From Jacaranda mimosifolia (taxonomy: Eukaryota > Streptophyta > Magnoliopsida > Lamiales > Bignoniaceae): DNA of 64,000 nt. The stretch covers positions 32,778,501 through 32,842,500 of the forward strand of contig CM032117.1 of the NCBI GenBank assembly GCA_018894105.1, given 5' to 3'. The first letter of the stretch is position 1. The number at the start of each line of letters is the position of its first letter. Below the pieces are notes generated by a model. It did not search any database. It was not told the origin of the DNA and was given only the letters and a program-made list of their open reading frames with translations. Both the position numbers and the translations under genes were made by a program. Shown here in pieces: positions 48,560 to 61,863 of this stretch.

Positions 48560-50531
48560 TTTCTTTGTTTGAAGATTTCAAAAATCTACAAGAGGCGAAA
48601 AAAGAGTACAAGCATATGATTGAATCAGTGATATTGCAAAAAACATGTTCATGGTCTTTCAAGCATGTTTTTTCTCCATCTCTTTTATCAAATCCTTCAC
48701 CCCTCAAAAGAATTTAGGAAATCTGATTTCCTAGTGAGAATCAAGATCCTAAGGACTTGTAAGTAGACCCACGACTCGTGAGACATCCATAAACAATCGA
48801 AAGGTAAGCAACTTTTGCTAACTGCATCTCATGCAATCATTGATATATTTTGCCTCTCTTTTCATGTGGACCCACAACTCGTGAGACGTCCACACTACTA
48901 GGTGTTAAGTCGGACCTACCAATAAAGCTTTGATTCGAGATTGGCACCACGACATCCCACGATTCGTGTGCCTATGCAAACTCGTGTGACAATGCATAGG
49001 CATTCTCAAATCAAAGGTGCATCATATGCTAAGTATATGGCCATAGCTTTCTACTATAAGTGTGACCTACGACTCGCGAGACATCACACAAACAATGGTA
49101 GCATCATCGTGCCACATACTATTGGTAGAAGGCATGGATTAATTAAAGCTCTTTTAATATTATATCCATTTTGACTTGCTATTTGAAAGCACTTAGACAT
49201 TCTAAATAGAGGGTTTTTTTCTTGCAAAGATCTCATCATTTTATCTTCTTATTTAGATTTTCTATATCCTAACCATGCATCTCATACATTAATAGGATGT
49301 GGAAAGTATAAATAAGTAAATGCGCCTAGCATGCTCTTATGATGGGATGACCATGAGCCTAACCAAGTAGTGCACTTAGAGCTATAGGTGCACCACCTAG
49401 TTGATTTTAAGTGGGCTGATTAAATCTATCTATTACATTAGTGTACCCCATACATTAATGGGTGTTCAAAAGTCTCCATGCCTCCAATGGCCCTTTTTGC
49501 TCCATGCAATACTTACGTGAGAAAGAAATCATCACTCCTAGTGATTATACTCCCATAACTTTTATAAGATAGAACAAAAAGAGGCATGCAAGCCCCTATT
49601 TAATATAACCCTTTTCAACAACTTGAAACAAATAAAATCAATATTAAAGACTCATGATCATCCCCATTCATTCATCATCCATTCAACAATTAAATGAACA
49701 ATAAATAAATCTTGAATTAATAATTAATTCCAACAATTAAATGCTTATCTCATAAACAAATAATTAGCCAAGCATAACTTTTATGCTATAAATTGAAGAT
49801 TAACTTTAACCAATTTTTAAAAGCATTCAAAAATGTCAAATATAATTTTGAGACCTTGCACAACATTTGTGCATCCAATACATGTGACTTAAAATTATTT
49901 TGGTTATCAAATGAGCCCAAATAATGGCTCAAAACTAGCCAAACATAAAACTAGTCACTGTCCGGCCGAGCGTGCACGCAGCTGGGCTGTGACTCTCGAT
50001 CACTGCCCCGCTAGTGTGTGCGCCTGACTCGGCAGTTGTTCTGTTTTTGGGTTGTGGCCCAAACTTTTTATGCATCAAAAATTTTGGAGCACATCCTAAA
50101 TATTAAATCTCACATTATGGATGAATTTTCAGATTCAAAACACCTTTTAAAAATGAAAAGTGCTCAAACATGCTTCCAAAAACTAGTTTAAGTAAGAATC
50201 ATATTCTTAAAAATCTCCAACAAAACTCCAATCAAATTGGATCAAAAAATGACCAAAACATCTTAAGGCCAATCAACACATGCTATATCAACATATAACA
50301 TCAATTAATGCCAAATCAACAATCATAATCAATAGGTATGAATTAAAACATACCAATACATGAATCAACACTTAAAACACATATTAGCATGCTTTTAATT
50401 CATCAATCAAGGAGCCAAATACAACATCATCCAAATGCTCTAATTCATCAATTGAATCGAGAATTTGATGATATAGATTAATCCATCACATGAATCAATC
50501 TCACAAAAAATCCAAATCTAAGCACGAATTA
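48560..50531 (-). other. 5' leader of copia I, copy I-2
   Basis: Like 40,429-42,404, but with a 1-bp insertion near 50,066 and a 5-bp deletion near 50,158, which make this internal region 4 bp shorter. The GC-rich block is at about 49,954-50,048. No gene. Confidence 0.6.
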
Positions 50532-50546
50532 GGCTCCGATACCACT
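50532..50546 (-). other. primer-binding site, copy I-2
   Basis: Identical to that at 25,203. It adjoins the inner end of L4. Confidence 0.8.
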
Positions 50547-52772
50547 TGAAAGTAAGCAAGGCACTAGGATTCAATAATAAAACTTCAAAAGCATAAATAA
50601 ACTAGAGCTCACAAGAAATCAAGGATCTAAACATGCTTTAGGATTCAGATTTGGTTGAAGAGTTACCTTAAGAGCTTAAATCCAAAGGTAGGTTGAAGAA
50701 CTTCTTATTCAAATAGAATATGCCAGACAGTGGCGCAGCTGGAATCAATAAATTTTTGACCAATTCAGAACTCTCCAAAAATGCTGAAAAACTTCCAGTA
50801 GATGGTCTACACCTTGAGGAAATTGTGGGAACAAGTTTCAACTCGAAACTCCATCCGGATCTCCTGGAATAAAATCGACAAGAGACTGGTCTCGCAGGTG
50901 GATCTCCAAAGGCTTCAAATCATTTGTTTTGCCACTATCAAAATGATCAACACACCAATCCAAATCCTACTACTCCTCACTTTTAGCTGGAGAAAGAGAG
51001 AAGAATTGAGAGGGAAGTGGCCAATTTTTGGGTAGAGAGAAGAAGAAGAAGAAGGTGATCTTCAACACATGAATGCACACTTTGAAAATGGAGGGGAAAG
51101 TGAGAATCTAATTCTTCACTTGCAAGATATGTGTGTTGCTGCCCCCTAACTCTATATCTATATATATAGTGAGGAAGGTGTGATGCCAAGGTGGCATCAC
51201 ACCTTCCTCAAGGAGGGGGGACCGCCAACCAAATCATGCATGCTTAGTTGGCAAATTCAAATCTAATTTGAATTTGTGTGTATTTGAATTACATTTGAAA
51301 TCTAATTTTGAATTAATTAAATGTCACACCAAAATGATCCTATCATTTGAATTTTCCCTCCAAAGAATATTCTCCTCATTAATTCAATTAAAAAATTTAA
51401 TTTAATTAATTAATGATTGACTTAACTCTTAAGTCAACTAGCTTAACTCTTTAAGCCTGATTTTGTTAACTTAACTCTTTAAGTTAACTTGATCAATTGA
51501 TGGTCATACGGCACCATATAATTAACTCTTTAATTGTTGATCTAATTTAACTCCTTAAATTAGTTGTTCAATTTAACACTTAAATTAATCAAACCAAAAT
51601 TGACCTTAATTTTTAATCACCCAAAATGGGTCTCCAAGGAGAGAGCTTTCTAACTCTTAGAAAGTTCCTCCATTACTTATGAAATGTAATTGGCTTTTGT
51701 GTGTGAACCAATAGGTTCTACCATTCATTGGATATGGTCTCACAACTCCTTGTGACTTTTGAATATCATATATTCATTTTAGTTTAATTAAACTTCTTTA
51801 AACTAATTGACTCAATTCAATTAATCTTCATTAATTGAAGAGTACCCAATATCCATGGTTGATGTCCAACCTCAAGCCCATGGAGCCAAACTAATTGGCA
51901 GAAATGAATGCTTTTGGAGAACCATCATAGCTCTATGTGTCCATGCAAATACGGTCCTTCTGTCTCCTGTCTCCCAAAATAGGCCTAGGGCAAGGTATTT
52001 GTCGGCACCCTAATAGCCTCAATACTATGTCTCTATTCCCAATGTTCGATTCCACTTTATGACGTCATCTTTGGAAAATGCCTTTTCCAAATTGTCATAC
52101 TACCTTGCGCAAGGATTTCTTCGAATCGATCATTATAGAACACATAGGAGATGTACTCACCCTTCACAAGGACGAGGAGTCAGATTTCATCTTGGATCTC
52201 ACAAACCTCCATGTCTAAGTAGCTCATGCCCAATCACCACCCAAACGGCCCGCTAAGTGACCAAGAAGGAGTCAAAGCGTGAGGACCTAAGAATGAGGTT
52301 ACCATGGATCCTCAGGTCAAAGGACTAATTATATGCACCAGCATAAGTGGGAGAATTTGCCACTACCAGCTTGCCACTCCGACTATAGAGTGGATTCTCT
52401 GGTGGGTCTTCAGTGCCTTGTTTCCTAACAAGCACCCACTGACATACATCCATATCTCTTATGGGATTGCCCGTGGAATAGAGTAATATCCAACTCTTTG
52501 GATCTATCCATTATTAGTGCAACTCTATCCGCCGGATCTTAGATGCCCTATCTCATAGATCCTTTGACTTGGAAGATTTAAGATCACGATCATGTAAGAC
52601 TTATTCCATGATCAACACCCAATGCGTGATCAAGTCCCATAGTCTAGAGTGATCTAAGGGCTTCAACCAAATGCCAGTGAAGTATATTATTAATATCATT
52701 CAATCAAAATTGTTCACAAGTGAAATAGTTTACAATGCCAATCTAATTAGCTTGCTAGGCACTATTCCAATA
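50547..52772 (-). repeat. copia I LTR L4 (outer 5' LTR of the tandem element)
   Basis: 2,226 bp. The outer end is followed by target duplication TATCT (52,773-52,777), matching that before L2, so L2 to L4 is a single insertion locus. It is nearly identical to L1. The TATA-adjacent 19-bp inverted repeat is perfect (51,170-51,210). Confidence 0.9.
51170..51210 (-). repeat. perfect 19-bp inverted repeat next to the L4 TATA box
   Basis: Same as 25,844-25,884: complementary arms around AGG, directly upstream (minus strand) of the TATATATAG box. Confidence 0.9.
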
Positions 52773-52777
52773 TATCT

Positions 52778-54031
52778 AACTTTCTTTTACTTAATTGAAT
52801 GTGCATAAATGAAGTTTGAGAATTTAATACGTACAATCCTTTATTCAATGTACCTTGTGCAATTAAAGAATCGCTCTTTAATGCCTTCAATTTTCTATTA
52901 GATATATAAAAATCATATCCTTCATTATCCAAAATGAGAATTGAAATTATATTCTTTATAAGATTGGGTACATAGAAACATAGATCAAGTATAATTATAG
53001 AATTCCCCAAGTCTAACTTGATAACACCTTAGACTGTGGCAGTAGCTCTTGCTCCATTTCCTAGGTGGAGGATCATATCCTCTTCATTGATACTCTTTCT
53101 CATTTTCATCTCCTATAACGAATGATAAAGGTGAGAACCACGTGCGGTATCAAATATCCATGAGGAAGAATTAGTCGTCAAGTGCACTTCAATAAAGTAC
53201 ATGCCCTTCTCAGGGATTGTAAGAATAAGCTTTGCAATTTCTTCTCCAATGCCCTTCCTCAATACAATGGAAACATGTAGCATTGATTTTATCCTCTTTC
53301 TTCTTCTTAACTCCCCATGAACCTTTCAAGGGTTGCTTCCCTTTCAAAGAAGAACTTTTTTTCTTCTTACCCCCCTTTCTAGGACCCCTAGGGCCCTTAG
53401 ACTTGGAGGAGGCTGGAAGCATAAGAGGCTTGTCCTTTTTTATTATCACCTCGGTGGTAAACAACATGTTTACCAATTCATTAATCGTCACTTCTCTGTT
53501 AGACATGTTAAAGTTCATAACGAATTGGTCAAACGAACTTGGCAATAATTGTAGGATCATATCCACATAGAGGTCATTGTCCATTATCACGTCAAGTTGA
53601 CCAAGCTTTTCAATAAGCCCAATCATTTTGAGCCCGTGGTCATGGACACTCATGCCCTTAGTCATTTTACTTCTAAAGAGCTCCTTAGACAAAGTGAACC
53701 GTTCGTGTCTAGTTTAGACACCATTCAACTTTTATAGGTGTGCATAGATCTCACTTGCATACTTCATATGCTCATGAGTCTTTTGCAACTCATTAGGCAT
53801 AGTTGCCATCATGAGACACCTTGTTTGTAGATCATCATCCACAAACTTCGTGAACAATTTACAGGCTGCATTGGTGGCGTCATTGCCAATGGTTTCCGGC
53901 GGACTTTGATCAAGTACATAAGTCCTCCTTTCAGAGCCAAGCACTATTTTGAGGTCTCTCAACCAATCGCGGAAATTGGACTTGGTGAGTTTATTGGTTT
54001 CCAAAATGATTGTGAGTGGATTCTTAGCCAT
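52778..54031 (-). pseudogene. copia H gag-protease remnant, copy 2
   Basis: A copy of 27,452-28,705 with the same stops. One A/G difference is seen at 53,203. This copy is the physical gag half of the H element whose pol half lies at 34,302 and below, on the other side of the I insertion. Confidence 0.85.
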
Positions 54032-56038
54032 TTTGAGTTTTGGAGATTTCAAAAATCTACAAAAAAGCGATAAAAAAAGAATATAAGCATGTGGTTGGAT
54101 ATTGATATTTGAAAACATGTTTATGACTTTTCAAGCATATTTTTCTCCCACTATTTTATCAAATTCTTCACCCCCAGAAGAATTCAAAAAATCATATTTT
54201 CTAGTGAGAATCAAGACCCTAAAGACTTGTAAGTCGACCCCCATGACCGAGTGCCATCCACAAACAATCCAAAGGTAAGCAACTTTTGCTAATTGCATTA
54301 TATGCAACTCTGGATATATTTTGCCTCACTTTTCATTTAGACCCATGACTCATGCGATATCTACATTACTAAGTGTTAAGTCGGACCTACCAATCAAACT
54401 TTTATTCGAGATCGCTCCACGACATCCCCCGTGACCGAGTGCCAATGCATAGGAAGCCTCAATTCAAAGGTGCATCGCATGCTAAGTATTTTTGCTCACA
54501 GCTTTCCTCCTAAGTGTGGCCCCCGTGACAAAGTCCCATCACACAAAATCAGTAGCGTCATCATGACATATACTATTGGTAGAAGGCACGGGTTAATTAA
54601 AACTCCTTTTAATTTGTATCCATTTTGACTTAATATTTTGAAGTACTCAGACATTCTAAGAGGAGGGATTTTAACTTGCTTGCCAAGATCTCACCAATTT
54701 TATCTCCTTATTTAAGTTTTCTATATCCTAATCCATGCATCACATACAACAATAGGATATGAAAAACATAAATAAGTAAATGCGTCTAGCATGCTCCTAG
54801 GGTGGGATGATCATGAGCCTAACCAAGTAATGCACTTTAGAGCCATAGGTGCACCATTTAGTTGATTTTAAGTGGGTTGATTAAATCTATCTATTACAAA
54901 AATGTATCTCCATACATTCATGGGTCTTTATGCCTCCAATGGTCTTCTTTGCTCCTAGTAACAATTACATAAGAGAAAAATCCTCACTCCTAGTGATTCT
55001 ACTCTCATAACATTTACAAGATTGAATTTAGAGGCATGCAAGCCCCAATTTAATACAACCTTTTTCAGCAACTTGAAACAAATAAAATCAATATTGAAGG
55101 CTCATAATCATCCCTATTCATTCATCATCTATTCAACAATTAAACGAACAATAAATAAATCAAGAATTAACATTCAATTCCAACAATTAAATGCTTATCA
55201 TATAAACAATTAATTGGCCAAACAAAAACAAGCATAATATTTATGCATTCTATTTTTGCAACAAGTGGAGATTAACTTTAACAAGATTTAAAAAGCACTA
55301 AAAAAATATCCAACATAATTTTGAGAACTTGCACAATACTTGTGCATCTATTATGTGTGGAATAAAACATTTTTGATCACATAAAGGAGCCAAAAAAATG
55401 AGTCAAAACTCACCAACACCCAAATCGGGTGCTGCTGCCCACGTCGGGCGTGTGGCCTATGCTATGCACGCACCGGCTGCACACACTGCCCAGACAGTGC
55501 CCGGCAATGGCACGGCAATAGCCCTGTTTTGGTGTATGGTCTGAGTCATCTCAATTTCAGCTCAACTTTTGTACACCAAAAATTTTAAAACACCTTCTAA
55601 ACATTAAATCACACAATATAGATGAAATTTTCGATCTAGAACAGCTTCTAAAACTGAAATTTCAAGAGCTCAAACGTGCTTCAAAAATCAAGTTTAAGTG
55701 AGAATCACATTTTTCCAAAAAACTCCAATTAAATCCAATCTAATTGGATCCAAAAATGACCAAAAAACTTAAGGCCAAATTTAACATGCTATATCAACAT
55801 ATAACACCATTCAATGCTAAATCAAAACTCAACATTAACTAATCATGAATCAAATTACACTAACATAGGAATTAACAATTAAAACACATATTAGCATAAT
55901 GTCTATTCATCATCGAAGGAACCACAAGCAACATCTTTCAAACACTCCAATCCATCATATGGATCAAGTATTTGAAGATCTAGATGAATTCATCACATGA
56001 ATCAATCAAAAGAAAATCCAAATTATAGTATGAATTTA
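54032..56038 (-). other. 5' leader of copia H, copy 2
   Basis: Copy of 28,706-30,712 with at least one substitution (near 55,570). Contains the CGTGACCGAGTGCC motifs and a GC-rich block (about 55,426-55,531). No gene. Confidence 0.6.
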
Positions 56039-56053
56039 GGCACCGATACCACT
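56039..56053 (-). other. primer-binding site of copia H, copy 2
   Basis: Identical to 30,713-30,727. Confidence 0.75.
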
Positions 56054-56751
56054 TGAATGATGGTGTAAGCCAAGGATACAATTTAAAACATTTAAAAACT
56101 GAAATCTAACTTGAATTACACCTCCACAAGGATCTAATTCATGCCTATAAAATGGATCAATCTCAGATAATTACCTCTCAAGCAAAATCCAACCAAAACT
56201 TGAAGAATAGCTTCCTTTCCCGAAAGTGGACTGCTTCTGCCGCAGCAAGGTGTGATCAACTTTTGACCAGGCAAATCACCTTCGATTGAGCTGAAATTTG
56301 AACCAAAAATTTTCCAACTCCTTGGCAAATGTCAAGTAAAAAATTCAGCTCCAAATAATTCGAGCAAAGCAGCGATCGGAGTCCATAAATTCACTGCTAG
56401 AATAGAGGATCACCAGAAACAAGCAATCCAAATGTCTTGCTTCTAATGTGAAAATCCACACACCAATGGACAATCCTTTTCTTCCCAGTTCAGCTGGAAA
56501 AACTGAGAAGAAAGCAAGAGCATGAAGAAGGCCGAAAAATGAGGGAGGAAGGTGAAGAAGGTGTGAAGCCTTCTTAATGCTTGCAAAATGCGTGATTTGG
56601 ACGCCCCCCTCTATATCTATATATAGATATATAGAGGGAGGATGGTGTGATGCAAGTTGCATGTGAATTTCTTCTGAATTTGAATTTTATTTGGAATCTT
56701 CATTTCATCTTATGAAATGTCATCCAAATAAATTCTAATTCCACATCAAAT
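56054..56751 (-). repeat. copia H LTR, truncated, copy 2
   Basis: Copy of 30,728-31,425, with the same abrupt LTR-to-pol junction. The recurrence of this junction shows it belongs to the repeating unit. Confidence 0.75.
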
Positions 56752-57376
56752 TTAAAAGTAGATTTGAGGTCATCTTCATCGGATGGGAAACTAGAAATCG
56801 AAAACCCTTTGAGTTCCAATTCTCTGTTACGATATACAAGAAACAAATTCTTAGTTCTTCTCAAGTACTTAAAGATTGTTTTTACGACTTTGAAGTGACT
56901 CTCATGGGGATTGGATTGATAGTGGCTCGTAACACTTAAAGCGTGAGCTACATCCAGTCTCGTACATTGAATAGCATAAATTTTGCTTCTAATGGCGGAT
57001 GCATAAGGTATGTGGGACTTTTTTTTTTTCTCTCCTCCTCGATCTTAAGGGCCATAGACTTGGAGAGACAATTGTCATGTCCCATCGGGAGGTAACCTCT
57101 CTTGGATTCCTCCATACTAAACCTCTTTAATATCTTGTCAATGTACGTAGATTGGGAGGGGCCCATTATCCTTTTTGATCTCTCTTTATTGATTCGTATT
57201 TCTAATACGAAGGATGCTTCTCCAAGTCCTTCATGGAGAATTGTGAAGATAACCATGCTTTAGTGAACTCTAACGTCTCTTTCTCATTTCCAATCGACAT
57301 AAAACACAATAAATTGTACCGAACTCCTACTAGCCTTTTTGTACACATATGGTTCATACACATTTTTTATGAAGCC
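56752..57376 (-). pseudogene. extra copia RT/RNase H fragment, copy 2
   Basis: Copy of 31,426-32,050, fused in the same way to LTR and main pol. Confidence 0.75.
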
Positions 57377-59628
57377 AGTAACTTTTCCTACTCGCTGTGC
57401 GGCCATTAAAGCAAAATATGAATCCAAAAATGAATTTTAGGTCGTCTACATTGGATTGGAAACTTGAATCTGAAAACCCCTTGGGTTTCAATTCTCTATT
57501 GCCGTATACTAAAAACATGTCCTTAGTCCTTCTTAAGTACTTAAGGATTGTTTTCATAGCCATCCAGTGACATTCATCGGGATTGGATTGAAAGTGGCTC
57601 ATGACACTCAGAGCGTGCGCTACATCCGGTCTTGTACATTGAACTGCATTCATTATGCTCCCAATAGTGGACGCATAAGGTATATGGGACATCTTTTGTC
57701 TCTCTGCCTCAGTCTTAGGGGGCCATAGACTTGGAGATACGAATACCATGTCCCATGGGAAGGAATCCCTTCTTGAATTCTTCCATACTAAACCACTTTA
57801 GTATTTTGTCAATGTACGGGGTTTGGGATAGCTCCAGCATCCTCTTTGATCTATCTCTATAGATTCGTATTCCTAATACGTAGGATGCTTCTTCCAAATC
57901 CTTCATGGAGAATTTGAGTACATAACCACGCTTTAGTATACTCTAACATGCCTACCTCATTCCCAATGAGAAGGATGTTATCAACATAAAGCATAATAAA
58001 CTGTACACTATTTCCACTTGCCTTCTTATACACACAAGGTTCATACACATTTTGATAAAGCCAAATGATTTAACCATTTTATCAAAACATATGTTCTAAC
58101 TTTGGGACATTTGCTTGAGTTCATAAATGGATCTCTCGAGCTTGCAAACCTTTTGCTCACTCTCTTTGGATGTAAAACCTTGTGGTTACTCTCTCTATAT
58201 ATTTCTTCTTCAATGTTGCCATTGAGGAAAGCGGTTTTTACATCTATTTGCCATATCTCATAGTCATAATATGCGGCTATGGCAAGTATAATCCGAATGG
58301 ACTTAGGCATTGCAACCGATGAAAAGGTTTCCTCAAAATCAATATTGAGTCTTTGAGTATAACCTTTTGCCACTAGTCGTGCCTTAAAGGTTGTTACCTC
58401 TCCATCGACTCCTAACTTTTGCTTATAGATCCACTTGCAAACAACGGGTACGACACCCTCTAGTTGATCTACCAAAGTCCATACTTTGTTGGAGTACATG
58501 GACTCCATTTAGGATCTCATGGCATCAAGCCAATGTCCCAAGTCTATGTCCAACATAGCTTCCTCATAGGTCTTTGGATCGTTATCCGATTGACCCATCT
58601 CATGAAGAAATCTAAACCTTTTGGGTTGCTTCTTGATTCGGTCCGACCTTCTTAGAGGTTGTGTGTAAGGCTCACTACTTGTTTCCACTACTTGTGGGAT
58701 TTGATGATCATCTTGAACGTCATCAAGTTCAACAACAAATCCTTTTTCTATCCAATAGAATTTTTTTTTCAAAAAGGTGGCATTTCTCGAGACAAACACC
58801 TTTTGTTCCGAGGGATCATAGAAATAATAACCTATAGACTCTCTAGGGTATCCCACAAACTTGCACAAGGAAGACCAATTATCCAACTTGTCTCCCACTA
58901 GCCGCTTGACGTAAGTGGGAGAACCCCAAACCTTTAGATAATGGTAAGAGTATGCTTTGCCATACCACATCTCGTGCGGTATCTTTGGTACCGACTTTGA
59001 GGATACTAGATTTAGTAGCCTCATCGCCGTTTCTAGGGTGTAACCCCAAAAGGATATAGGCACATCAAAAAAGCTGATCACGGAACGCACCATGTCCAAC
59101 AAGGTATGGTTTCTCCTCTCGACAACTCCAATGTGTTAGGGTGTGCTGAGTGGAGTCAATTGAGAGAGAATCCCATTCTCTTTTAGATAATCCAAGAATT
59201 CAGTACTTAAGTATTCTCCTCCTCGATCCAATCGAAGAGCTTTAATACTAAGTCCTTTTTGCTTTTCTATTTCATATTGATACTTTTTGAACCTTTCAAA
59301 GGCTTCAAACTTGTACTTCATAAGATATACATGTCCATATCGAGTGTGATCATCGATGAAGTTAATGAAGTAAGAATAGCCTTCTCTCACACTAACTCTT
59401 AGTGCACCACATATGTCTGTATGGATCAAATCAAAAGGACTAGTGGTTTACTTCGATTGTCCTACAAAAGGAGCCTTGATCATTTTTTCCTTTAAACAAG
59501 ACTCACAAGTAGAAAGTTCCTCAATGCCACTAACTTTTAATGCTTTGAGAGTTTCTAACTTGTTCATCCTATTTTTAGAGATATGCCCAAGTCTTGCATG
59601 CCAAAGAATGACGTCTTCTTGGATATCT
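57377..59628 (-). pseudogene. copia H integrase-RT remnant, copy 2
   Basis: Copy of 32,051-34,302. It has the same two in-frame stops in the integrase-RT frame (near 59,133 and 58,509) and the same Y-V-D-N motif. It ends at the TATCT duplication (59,624-59,628) before L5. Confidence 0.85.
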
Positions 59629-61863
59629 TGAAAGCAACTAAGGTACTAGGATCCAATAATAAAACTTCAAAAGCATAAATAAACTAGTGCTTACAAGCAA
59701 CCAAGGACCTAAACATGCTCTAGGATTTAGATTTGGTTGAAGAGTTACCTTAAGAGCTTAAATCCAAAGGTAAATTGAAGAATTCCTTCTTCAAATAGAA
59801 TGTCCCAGACATTGGCACAGTTGGAAGCAAGCAATTTTTGACCAATTCAAAACTCTCCAAAAATGCGGAAAAAATTCTAGTAGATGCTCTACACCTTGAG
59901 GAAATTGTTGGAACAACTTTCTGCTTGAAACTTCTTTTGGATCTCCTAGAATAAAATCAACAGGAGATTGGTCTTGCGGGTGGATCTCCAAAGCAAATCA
60001 TTTGTTTTGCCACTATCGAAATGATCCACACACCAATCCAAATCCTACTACTCCTCACTTTTAGCTGGAGAAAGAGGGGAGAGTTGGGAGGGAAGTGGCC
60101 TATTTTTGGGTAGGGAGAAGAAGAAGAAGGTGATCTTCAACACATGAATGCACACTTTGAAAATGGAGGGGAAAGTGAGAATCTAATTCTTCACTTGCAA
60201 GATATGTGTGTTGCTGCCCCCTAACTCTATATCTATATATAGAGTGAGGATGGTGTGATGCCAATGTGGCATCACATCTTTCTCAAGAAGGGGGGGACCT
60301 CCAACCATGCATGTCATGCATGCTTAGTTGGCAAATTCAAATCTAATTTGAATTTTGTGCATTTGAATTATATTTGAAATCTAATTTCAAATTATTTAAA
60401 TGCCACACCAAAATGATCCTATCATTTGAATTTTCCCTCCAAAGAATATTCTCCTCATTAATTAAATGAAATAATTTAATTTAATTAATTAATAATTGAC
60501 TTAACTCTTAAGTCAACCAGCTTAACTCTTAACCTTTATTTTGTTAATTCTTTAAGCTAACTTGACAAATTGACGGTCATATGGCACCATATAATTAACT
60601 CTTCAATTATTGGTCTAATTTCACTCCTTAAATTAGTTGATCAATTTAACACTTAAATTAATTAAGCCAAAATTGACCTTAATTTCAATCACCCAAAATG
60701 GGTCTCTGTGGAGAGAATTTTCAAACACTTAGAAAGTTCCTCCATTACTTAGGAAATGTAATTGGCTTTTGTGTGTAACTCAATAGGTTTTACCATTTAT
60801 TGGACATGGGCTTCCAACTCCTTGTGACTTTTGAATACTGTATATTCATTTTAGTTTAAACTCCTTTTAACTAATAAACTCAATTCAATTAATCTTCATT
60901 AATTAAAGAGTACCTAATCTCCATGGTCGATGTCCAACCTCAAGCCCATGAGCCCAACTAATTGGCCAAAATGAATGCTTTTGGAGAACCATCATAGCTC
61001 TACGCGTACCATGCAAATACGATCCTTTCATCTCCTATTTCCTAAAAGAGGCCTAGGCCAAGATATTTGCCGGCTTCCTAATAGCCTCAATACTACGTCT
61101 CTATCCCCAATGTTCGATTCCACTTTATAACCTCATCTTTGGAAAACTCTTTTCTAAATTTTCATACTACCTTGCACAAGGATTTCTTAGAATCGATCAT
61201 TATAGAACACATAGGAGATGTACTCGTCCTTCAAAAAGATGAGGAGTCAAATTCCATATTGGATCTCACAAACCTCCATATCTAAGTAGCTCATGCCCAA
61301 TCACCACCCGAATGGCCCGCTAAGTGACTAGGTAGGAGTCAAAGCGCGACGACCTAAGCATAAGTTTACCATAGATCCTCAGGTCAAAGGACTAAGTATT
61401 TGCACTAGCATAAGTGGAAGAATTTGCCACTACCGACTTGCCATTCTGGCCATCTAGTAGATTCTCCATGGGTCTTCAGTGCCTTGCTCCCTAACAAGCA
61501 CCTACTGACATGCATCCACATCTCATATGAGATTGCCCATGGAATGGAGCAATATCCAACTCCTTGGATCTATGCATTGTTAGTGCAAGTCTATCCGAAT
61601 CTTAGATGCCCTATCTCATAAGATCCTTTAACTTGGAAGATTTAAGATCATGACCGTGTAAGACTTATTCCATGATCACCACCTAATGCATGACCAAGTT
61701 CCGTAGTCTAAAGTGATCTAAGGGCTTCAACCAAATGCTAGTGAAGTGAATATAAGCATAAGATGAAGATGGCATATTATTAATATCAGTCAATCAAGAT
61801 TGTATCACAAGTGAAATAGTTTACAATGCTAATCTAATTGGCTTGCTGGGCACTATTCCAAAA
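59629..61863 (-). repeat. copia I LTR L5 (3' LTR)
   Basis: Copy of L2 at an offset of 25,326, with at least two substitutions (near 59,878 and 59,979). Inner polypurine region at 61,864. Confidence 0.9.
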
